A stretch of DNA of 64,000 nucleotides. It comes from JADJRH01 sp046351455 (GTDB lineage Bacteria; Myxococcota_A; Polyangia; Polyangiales; Polyangiaceae). Below the pieces are notes generated by a model. It was not told the DNA's origin and did no database searches. It saw only the letters and a list, made by a program, of their open reading frames with translations. The position numbers and the translations under genes were made by a program. The stretch spans positions 124,001 through 188,000 of the forward strand of contig JAXLYM010000019.1 in assembly GCA_046351455.1 (NCBI GenBank), given 5' to 3'. Positions 8,264 to 16,878 of the stretch are shown here, piece after piece (the first letter of the stretch is position 1; each line of letters opens with the position of its first letter).

Positions 8264-10581
8264 GCAGCGAAGGCCAAGGTAACGACGGGAGCGCGCTCGT
8301 GGGTGACGGCTCGCCGGCAGGCGGCTTGGAGCTCGGCGCAGCGCTCGGTGGGGTGCCCGTGTCGAGCCGGCCGCCGCCTCCACGGAAACGGACCTCTACG
8401 CTTCAGGGCGCGGCCGCGCCGCCGCTCGAAGACGTGCCGACGCTGTCGCCGTCCGCGGACGCGCCGCCCTCGCTGGACGCGCTCGACTCGGCGATCGGGT
8501 TCGCGCAACGCCCCGCTTCGTCTGCGCAAGGCGCGGAGAGCGGCTCGTCGGACAAGCTCGGGTTCACGCCGCTCCAAGCCGCCGGGCCGGCGTCGAGCTC
8601 GCGCGGACCGCTCTCGGCGCCGCCTGCTCCTCCGCGGCCGCGCGCTGCTTCTTCGGGGCCGCCGCCCGCTGCTGCAGCGCCCGACGCAACGAGCATCGGC
8701 GACGGCCCTCCTCCGATTCCGGACATCGACACGCCGCTCGCGACCGGGACGACCCGCGACTCCAGCAGCGGCACGAACGCGTCGCGCCGTCGATCGAGGC
8801 GCACGCTCAAGATCCCGGACGACGCGGTGCCCACGACGACGCCCGCTCCGCCTGCCGTGGCGCCGGCCGCGGAGACGGCCTCGAGCCCTGCGTCGATGCC
8901 GATGCCGGCGGTGCTCGCGCCGCCCTCTTCCGGCAGCGCGCCGATCGTGACGCCCACCGCGCAGCAAGCCGCGCCGACGCCTGCGCCTCAGGCTCCGCCC
9001 GCGCCCGAGCGCGCGCCGATCGTGACCGACGACAGCATCGCGATCATCCGGCCGATGATGATCATCGCGGTCGGCGACTCGGAGCCGGTCATCGCGACGC
9101 CGGTCGCGCAGCCTGCGGTCGCGCAACCTGCGGCGCAACAAGCTCCCGCTGCGCCGCCGGTCGCCGAGCCGACGCGCGCTGAGGTGGAGACGACACAGCC
9201 TGCCGCTCCGTCGCCGATCGCGGCGGCTCGTTCCGCGGCCACCGCGGCGAGCGCGCCGGTCGTCAATTTCGAGAGCACGATGCCCTCGGCGCCTTCGCCG
9301 CTCCGTTCGACGCCGCCGGAGCCGCCGCCTCCGGTCGTCTCGCAGCCGCCGCCCGCCAACGCGACACCTCCGCAGGCCGCCGTCCCCTCCCCTGCTCCGC
9401 CGTCCGCCGAAGCGGGCACGATCTCCGGGCCCGCCACCGAGCGCACAGCAGCGCCCGCCGAAGCGGGCTCCGCGGAGGCCGCGCCCGCCGAGCACACCGG
9501 AGAGGAGATCGAGCCGCTCGAAGAGATCGAGCCCGAACGCGACAGCGGTCCCTCGATCGAAGCCCTCATCGCGAAGAAGTCCGACGAGGAGTCGCTCGAC
9601 GAGTTCGAAGAGGCCGACGAGGACGAGGCCGAGAAGCTCTCGACGACCGAAGAGATCCCCATCGTCGAGATCGAGGTGGAGCAGCCGAAGCGCCCGCCTC
9701 CGCCGCCGCGTCGCGAAGGGCCGCCGTCCTCGCCCGCGACGCCGCCGCAGCCTCCGACGAGCGCCGCGCCCGCCTCCAAGCCGACCGCGCCCGCCTCCAA
9801 GCCCGCGCCGCCGACCGCGAAGCCCGAGACCAAGAAGCGCCCGTGGTGGGAGGAGATCTTCTCCGAAGACTTCATCCGCACGATGGACCAGCCGAAGCCG
9901 TCGTACGTGCAGCGCGAGGTGAACTTCATCGAGGAGAGCCTCGGCGTGGAGAAGGGCGCCGTGGTGCTCGATCTCGCGTGCGGCACCGGAGCGCACGCGG
10001 TGGAGCTCGCGAGCCGCGGGTACAGCGTCGTCGGGTTCGATCTGTCGCTCGCGATGCTCGCGCGCGCGTCCGACGAGGCGCAGGAGCGCGGACAGAAGCT
10101 CAACTTCCTCCAAGGCGACATGCGCGAGATGGCCTTCGAGGAGATGTTCGACGGCATCTACTGCTGGTCGACGAGCTTCGGTTACTTCGACGAAGAGAAG
10201 AACCTGGAGGTCCTCGCGCGCACGCACCGCGCCCTTCGCCACGGCGGGATGCTCCTCATCGATCTCATCAACCGCGACTTCATCGCGCCGCGCCAGCCGA
10301 GCCTCGTGTGGTTCGAGGGCGACGGGTGCGTGTGCATGGATGAGATGCACGTCGACTTCTTCACGAGCCGCCTCAAGGTGAAGCGCACGGTGATGTTCGA
10401 GGACGGGCGCACGCGGGAGGTCGACTACTCGATCCGCGTGTACAACCTGCACGAGCTCGGCAAGATGATGCACGACGTCGGGTTCCGCGTGGTGCAGGTG
10501 ACCGGGCACCCCGCGCACCCGGGCGTCTTCTTCGGATCCGAGTCGCCGCGCATCATCATCCTCGCGGAGCGCGCGGACTGA
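8260..10581 (+). CDS. Class I SAM methyltransferase with about 530-residue disordered N-terminus
   Basis: 773 residues. The first about 530 are Pro/Ala/Ser-rich with acidic patches (EEIEPLEEIEPERD) and look disordered. From about 535 a Methyltransf_25-type Rossmann domain starts: SAM motif I is VVLDLACGTGAHAVELA (about 568-584), the acidic end of strand 2 is GFDLS, and motif II is FDGIYCWSTSFGYF. The ATG overlaps the psd stop. Inference only: position beside psd and an ether-lipid synthase homologue hints at a lipid head-group or lipid-linked substrate, but the catalytic domain alone does not define the acceptor. The long tail is atypical and may be a tether or interaction region. Confidence 0.88.
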   Translation: MSSEGQGNDGSALVGDGSPAGGLELGAALGGVPVSSRPPPPRKRTSTLQGAAAPPLEDVPTLSPSADAPPSLDALDSAIGFAQRPASSAQGAESGSSDKLGFTPLQAAGPASSSRGPLSAPPAPPRPRAASSGPPPAAAAPDATSIGDGPPPIPDIDTPLATGTTRDSSSGTNASRRRSRRTLKIPDDAVPTTTPAPPAVAPAAETASSPASMPMPAVLAPPSSGSAPIVTPTAQQAAPTPAPQAPPAPERAPIVTDDSIAIIRPMMIIAVGDSEPVIATPVAQPAVAQPAAQQAPAAPPVAEPTRAEVETTQPAAPSPIAAARSAATAASAPVVNFESTMPSAPSPLRSTPPEPPPPVVSQPPPANATPPQAAVPSPAPPSAEAGTISGPATERTAAPAEAGSAEAAPAEHTGEEIEPLEEIEPERDSGPSIEALIAKKSDEESLDEFEEADEDEAEKLSTTEEIPIVEIEVEQPKRPPPPPRREGPPSSPATPPQPPTSAAPASKPTAPASKPAPPTAKPETKKRPWWEEIFSEDFIRTMDQPKPSYVQREVNFIEESLGVEKGAVVLDLACGTGAHAVELASRGYSVVGFDLSLAMLARASDEAQERGQKLNFLQGDMREMAFEEMFDGIYCWSTSFGYFDEEKNLEVLARTHRALRHGGMLLIDLINRDFIAPRQPSLVWFEGDGCVCMDEMHVDFFTSRLKVKRTVMFEDGRTREVDYSIRVYNLHELGKMMHDVGFRVVQVTGHPAHPGVFFGSESPRIIILAERAD

Positions 10582-10612
10582 CGCTTCGTTTCACCGGGGG
10601 ATCGCCAGCCTC

Positions 10613-12658
10613 ATGAACCTCGCAACCTCTGCTGAAAAGGCGCTCCCCGCGATCCGCAAATCGGACGCGCCGGTGGATCAGGTGGCGTACGCGCGCGATC
10701 TCTGGCCGCGCCACCACATCGCGGTGCGCGACGGGCGCATCGCGGAGCACCGGCCCGCGCTCGTGACGTGGCCGACCACCACCGAAGAGGTCGCGTCCGT
10801 CGTGCGCTTCTGCGCGTCCGAGGGCGTGCCGCTCGTGCCGTACGGCGCGGGCTCCGGCGTGTGCGGCGGCGTGCTGCCGGACCCGCGCACCGTCGTCCTG
10901 GATCTCAAGCGGATGTCCGCGTGGCGCTCGCTCGACAAAGCGCCGAGCCTCGACGTGGAGGCCGGCGCGCTCGGGATCCGGCTCGAAGAAGATCTCCAGA
11001 CCGCGGGCTTCACGCTGGGGCATTTTCCCTCATCGATCCTGTGCTCGACGGTCGGCGGCTGGGTCGCCGCTCGGAGCGCGGGGCAGTGCTCGGGACGCTA
11101 CGGGAAGATCGAAGACATGGTGGCGTCGCTGGAGTGCGTCACCGGCACCGGCGACGTGGTGACGCTGCGCAGGCGCTCGAACGGCCCGGATCTGGTGCCG
11201 CTCGTCGTCGGGAGCGAGGGCGTGCTCGCGGTCGTGACCTCGGCGCGTCTGCGGCTCCACCCGGCGCCCGCGGCGCGCTCGTTCGGCTCGCTCTCGTTCG
11301 ACACGATCGAGGCCGGGTGGGAGGCGATGCGCGCGATGTTCCAGGCGGGGCTGCGGCCCGCGGTGGCGCGCCTCTACGATCCGTTCGACTCCTTCATGGC
11401 GCGACGGGGCGCGGCGAAGGCGGCGCGTCACGACCACGACGCGCCGCGCGCACGCGAGAAGAAGACGGGCCCCGGCGCCGGAGCGATCGCGCTGCGCAAC
11501 ATCCTCAAGGCGCCGCGCGCGATGAACGATCTGCTCGACCTCGTCGGCTCGCGCGCGCTCGGCGGAGCGATGCTCGTGCTCATCTTCGAAGGTCCGAACG
11601 GCGAGGTGAACGAGGACCTCGCGCACGCGCTCTCGCTGGGGCGCGGGTACGGCGGCAAGCCGCTCGGCGAGGGACCGGCGCGGCACTGGCTCGAGCATCG
11701 CTACGCCGTGAGCTACCGCCAGGCCCCGATGTTCATGGCGGGCGCCTTCGTCGACACGATGGAGGTCGCCGCGCCGTGGTCACGGCTCGGCGATCTCTTC
11801 CGCAACGTGCGCGAGGCGCTCGGGCGGCACGTGTTCGTGATGGCGCACCTGTCGCACGCGTACCCGGACGGCTGCAGCATCTACTTCACGTTCGCGGGCG
11901 GCGGCCGTGACGCCGCGGCGCAGGAGGCCGCGTACGACGCCGCCTGGCGCGCCGCGCTCGACGCGGCGCTCGCCTCCGGAGGCACGCTGTCGCACCACCA
12001 CGGCGTGGGCCGCAGCAAGGCGCCCGCGCTCGGCGCCGAGATCGGCCTCGGCGTCGAGGTCGTGCACGCGCTGCGAAACGCCTTCGATCCGGCCGGGATC
12101 CTGAACCCCGGCAACCTCCTGCCGCGCCCGGGGACGGCCCCGCGCACGCGCGTGGAGCCGGCGCTGACCGTCACGCTCGATCGCTCGTCGATGCTCGTGC
12201 ACGCGCCCGGCTCGTCCACGCTCGGTGACGTCGCGCGCGTGCTCGCGTCGGACGGGCTCGCGCTGCGCCGAGGCGACGCGCCGCTGCCCGCGGATCGCAC
12301 GATCGCGGACTGGATCGCGGACGGCCTCCCGGGCGCGCCGGATCCGTGGCTCGATCCCGTCGATCACATGGTGGCCGGGTTCACGGCGCGGCTCGCCTCC
12401 GGTGCGCCGTTCGCGGTGAGGCCCGCGCCTCGACGCGCCGCCGGGCCGGATCTGTTCGCGCTCTTCGCGGGGACGCGAGGGAAGGCCGGCGCGATCACCT
12501 CCGCGTGGCTCCGCGTGGCTCGCGACGGCAGCGGCGCGGCCACCCGAGCGCGCCCCCTCACGACCTCGATCGAGCGCGATCCGCCGGTGACCGAAGGCGA
12601 GGCAGCGTGGATCGATCGCGCGACGGCGGCCGCTCGGGACGTGAAGGAGCGCGGGTGA
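10613..12658 (+). CDS. FAD-linked oxidase, alkyldihydroxyacetonephosphate-synthase-like, with extra C-terminal domain
   Basis: 681 residues. The FAD_binding_4 domain contains PYGAGSGVCGGVLP (76-89) and PSSILCSTVGGWVAARSAGQ, close to the alkylglycerone-phosphate synthase pattern PSS..FSTVGGW. The C-terminal cap has SHHHGVG (about 460-466), the conserved His motif of AGPS, and ends with FDPAGILNPGNLLP. AGPS forms the ether bond of ether lipids without net redox. About 170 residues after this (505-681) resemble a decayed second FAD_binding_4/GlcE-like segment (LGDVARVLASDGL, GPDLFALFAGTRGKAGAITS). The substrate is inferred. The gene is preceded by a 31-bp gap and overlaps the next gene by GTGA. 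Confidence 0.85.
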   Translation: MNLATSAEKALPAIRKSDAPVDQVAYARDLWPRHHIAVRDGRIAEHRPALVTWPTTTEEVASVVRFCASEGVPLVPYGAGSGVCGGVLPDPRTVVLDLKRMSAWRSLDKAPSLDVEAGALGIRLEEDLQTAGFTLGHFPSSILCSTVGGWVAARSAGQCSGRYGKIEDMVASLECVTGTGDVVTLRRRSNGPDLVPLVVGSEGVLAVVTSARLRLHPAPAARSFGSLSFDTIEAGWEAMRAMFQAGLRPAVARLYDPFDSFMARRGAAKAARHDHDAPRAREKKTGPGAGAIALRNILKAPRAMNDLLDLVGSRALGGAMLVLIFEGPNGEVNEDLAHALSLGRGYGGKPLGEGPARHWLEHRYAVSYRQAPMFMAGAFVDTMEVAAPWSRLGDLFRNVREALGRHVFVMAHLSHAYPDGCSIYFTFAGGGRDAAAQEAAYDAAWRAALDAALASGGTLSHHHGVGRSKAPALGAEIGLGVEVVHALRNAFDPAGILNPGNLLPRPGTAPRTRVEPALTVTLDRSSMLVHAPGSSTLGDVARVLASDGLALRRGDAPLPADRTIADWIADGLPGAPDPWLDPVDHMVAGFTARLASGAPFAVRPAPRRAAGPDLFALFAGTRGKAGAITSAWLRVARDGSGAATRARPLTTSIERDPPVTEGEAAWIDRATAAARDVKERG

Positions 12659-12849
12659 TCCACGTCGTCGACGATCGCCTCCGCGAAGAGGCGCGGCGCT
12701 TCGAGCTGCGGTTCGCGTGCCCCGACTGCGCCTCGTTCGACGACGAGGCGCGCGCCTGCTCGCTCGGCTTCCCGCCGGAGCCGCACCTGGATCCGCAGAT
12801 CGAGGGCCGCCGCGAGCTCATCTTCTGCAAGGCGTTCGAGCTGCGTTGA
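12655..12849 (+). CDS. Small CxxC protein between oxidase and tilS
   Basis: 64 residues from a GTG that overlaps the previous stop (GTGA). It contains FACPDCASFDDEARACSLGFPPEP and ends ELIFCKAFELR. Four cysteines (CPDC, then single Cys twice) could hold a metal or cluster. Base use and tight overlap on both sides (its stop is also overlapped by an in-frame TTG of tilS) argue that it is a real gene. I cannot name the family; a small zinc-binding accessory protein is the simplest guess. Confidence 0.68.
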   Translation: MIHVVDDRLREEARRFELRFACPDCASFDDEARACSLGFPPEPHLDPQIEGRRELIFCKAFELR

Positions 12850-12938
12850 CGACGGCGGACGATCGCGCGGGCGCCGCGGGGCGCGACGGGGACGCGGAGA
12901 TCGCGCGCCGACCCGGTCGCTCGCACCCGCCGTCGTTG

Positions 12939-13844
12939 ATGCGCCTCGCCGAGCGCGCGATCCAGGACGAGGCGCTCGTCGATCGCGGCGACGTGGTGCT
13001 GTGCGCGTGCTCGGGCGGACCGGACTCCACCGCGCTGCTCCACGTGCTCGGTCGGCTGCGCCAGAAGCTCCGGTTCGAGGTGGCGGCGCACGGCGTGGAT
13101 CACGGGCTGCGCGCCGCGGCCGCGGAGGAGCTCGCCATCGCCGAGCGCGTGGCGGCTTCGCTGGGCGTCCCGTTCGGCGTCACGCGCGTCCACGTGGCTC
13201 CGGGCGGCAACCTGCAAGCGCGCGCGCGGGAGGCTCGGCTCGGCGCGCTGCGCGACGTGGCTCGGCGCATCGGAGCGAAGCGCATCGCGACGGGACACAC
13301 CGCGGACGATCGCGCCGAGACGGTGCTGCTCCGGCTGCTGCGCGGCGCGGGGCCTTCGGGCCTCGCGGCGTTGCCGCCGGCCGCGCCGTTCCCGACGAGC
13401 CACGACGACGCGCGCTCGAACGCGGCCTCGATCACCTTGATCCGCCCGCTCTTCCGCGCGCGGCGGGTGGACGTCGCGGCGCACCTCGCGCGGCACCACA
13501 TCGCGGCGGCGCAGGATCCCTCGAACGCGGATCCTCGGTTCCTCCGCGTGCGCGTGCGGCGCGAGCTCCTCCCGCTCCTCGTCGACATGTCGCCCGCGAT
13601 CGTCGATCACCTGTGCGCGCTCGCCGACATGCTGGCCGCGCCGGACGACGCGGAGCCGCCGGTGCCCGGCCTCGGGCGGGCGCAGCGGCTCGCCGTGGCG
13701 CGTGCAAAGAAGTGTGAACGCGACGTAAAACTCCGCCTTTCCGGGGGCCGCGACGTGGTGGTGGGCTTTTCAGACGAGCGCGCGGTCCTTATCGGAGAGG
13801 CGGGCTCGGAGGCCGCCACCGCGGCTCGCCGGCCACCGAGATGA
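12939..13844 (+). CDS. tilS: tRNA(Ile)-lysidine synthase
   Basis: 301 residues from the ATG at 12939. TilS adds lysine to C34 of the AUA-reading tRNA(Ile). The PP-loop SGGPDST lies at 25-31, followed by VDHGLR and the family-specific GHTADDRAETVLLRLLRGAG. The C-terminal recognition domain is short. Homologues start about 20-30 residues before the PP-loop, which favours this ATG. A TTG at 12846 overlaps the previous stop and could extend the protein by 31 residues. It is essential in most bacteria, and the neighbourhood with ftsH is common. Confidence 0.93.
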   Translation: MRLAERAIQDEALVDRGDVVLCACSGGPDSTALLHVLGRLRQKLRFEVAAHGVDHGLRAAAAEELAIAERVAASLGVPFGVTRVHVAPGGNLQARAREARLGALRDVARRIGAKRIATGHTADDRAETVLLRLLRGAGPSGLAALPPAAPFPTSHDDARSNAASITLIRPLFRARRVDVAAHLARHHIAAAQDPSNADPRFLRVRVRRELLPLLVDMSPAIVDHLCALADMLAAPDDAEPPVPGLGRAQRLAVARAKKCERDVKLRLSGGRDVVVGFSDERAVLIGEAGSEAATAARRPPR

Positions 13845-14103
13845 CGCACGATTCCCTCGCGATCCAGCCATTTTCAAGAGGATCGCGCGGGCTCACGCGG
13901 CGGCGGGGCGACGGATCGACCGGCGACGTCGCCCGCCGATCGACACGCCGCGCGCGGCCGCGCTGAAACGGGCGCGATTTCGTGCAGGGTTTTCGGGGGT
14001 CCGCGTGTGGCGCCGCTCATCCCGATCGCGTACCATGCCAAAAGCCCGCCCCTTCCCGGGGCTTTCCGCAGCAGAACCGCCTTTCGAGAACCTGTCTGCT
14101 GCC

Positions 14104-14108
14104 AGGGG
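14104..14108 (+). promoter_or_regulatory. Ribosome binding site that fixes the ftsH start
   Basis: AGGGG spaced 5 bases before the GTG at 14114. An alternative GTG at 14108 would overlap this site, so the downstream GTG is the better start. Confidence 0.6.
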
Positions 14109-14113
14109 TGATT

Positions 14114-16051
<1,938 letters not shown>

Positions 16052-16066
16052 GCGTTCTCCTCACGT

Positions 16067-16090
16067 GGGAAGGGGGCGAGCCCCCTTCCC
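16067..16090 (+). terminator. Hairpin after ftsH
   Basis: Perfect 10-bp stem, GGGAAGGGGG with CCCCCTTCCC, and loop CGAG, starting 15 bases after the ftsH stop. No T-run follows, so it may be a 3'-end stabiliser or a factor-assisted terminator rather than a classic intrinsic one. Confidence 0.5.
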
Positions 16091-16395
16091 GCCTGACGGC
16101 GGGACCCCCATCCAATCAACTCGTAGCTTCGTGAGGGCGTGACGCTTCGTTACGCCTGGCTGGAGCGTCTGCAGCCTTCCTCGGCCTGGTGCGACTCCTT
16201 CCAATCTGTTGCCCACCCCCGGCGCATGCTCGCTTCGCTTCGCTGCGCGTGCGCCGCCCCTCCCAAATCGCTCACGATGGTTCGCGATGGGAGGGGAGCG
16301 TCTCCAGCATCCGGAACGTCGCTGATGCAAGGCCAATGAGGCTGTCTCGATTTTCTGAGACGGCTCCTCCGCGCCGTGACCACGGACAAAACGAA
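16091..16395. other. Gene-free spacer with several inverted repeats
   Basis: About 300 bases with no convincing coding frame. It includes a long imperfect stem, CCCCTCCCA (16257-16265) with TGGGAGGGG (16288-16296), and paired GAGCGTCT/GTCTCCAG motifs near 16164 and 16297. A strong terminator follows directly. It could be an untranslated 3' region or encode a structured RNA. No known RNA family was recognised. Confidence 0.4.
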
Positions 16396-16426
16396 AGCGC
16401 CCGATCGAGGGATCGGGCGCTCTTTT
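16396..16426. terminator. Bidirectional intrinsic terminator
   Basis: 11-bp perfect stem AGCGCCCGATC / GATCGGGCGCT with loop GAGG, followed by C and TTTT. Read on the other strand it is followed by TTTCGTTTT. It lies between the convergent ftsH and 16614 genes. Confidence 0.75.
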
Positions 16427-16613
16427 GCTGACGCCTACTGAGACACAACGTCGAGGCCTGCGCCCACTCAGCTACGGACTCCGCGGAGCAGACTCCGCTC
16501 CGCCTCCGCTGAGCGGACTCCGGCCTCCCAGTGGCGGCCAGCGCGGGACGGGGCGCGACACTCGGACCAAAAGGCCGTGCGCGCCCCCCGAAAAAAACAT
16601 CAGCAGTGCGAGG

Positions 16614-16823
16614 TCACCAGCGCTTCCAGAAGGAAGCTTCCGGCTTCTTCGTGGACGTCGGCTGCGCCTCTTGCTTCTTCGCGGCGGCGACGGCGTCCTG
16701 TCGGCACGTGCATCGCTTGTCCTTCGGGACGCCCGCGAGCACCTGCTCCTCGTGCATGCCGCAACCCGCGAACGTCGGCTTTCCACATTTCGAGCACGTC
16801 ACCCTGCTGCACATCGCGATCAC
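16614..16823 (-). CDS. Small Cys-rich protein of the MC..VTC..CGK family
   Basis: 69 residues from a GTG at 16823, which has AAGGGA five bases ahead; an ATG at 16814 would give 66 residues and start directly at the conserved MC. The core MCSRVTCSKCGKPTFAGCGMH and then VPKDKRCTC match a widespread family of about 60-residue proteins with pattern MC.PVTC..CGK.TWAGCG.H....VP...RC.C, presumably zinc binding, of unknown function. The tail is Lys/Ala-rich and variable. It stands alone between the terminator and a lipoprotein gene. Confidence 0.8.
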   Translation of the reverse strand: MIAMCSRVTCSKCGKPTFAGCGMHEEQVLAGVPKDKRCTCRQDAVAAAKKQEAQPTSTKKPEASFWKRW

Positions 16824-16878
16824 CCGTTTCCCTTCGTTCTACCTGTGAGAGCCGCCGCTTCCTGAAAGGGTTCGCGCG

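Noticed and set aside
16140..16300. tRNA or SRP RNA in the spacer after ftsH
   Set aside because: No cloverleaf, T-loop GGTTCGA context or SRP GGTGC/GGAAGCAGCA core can be found.
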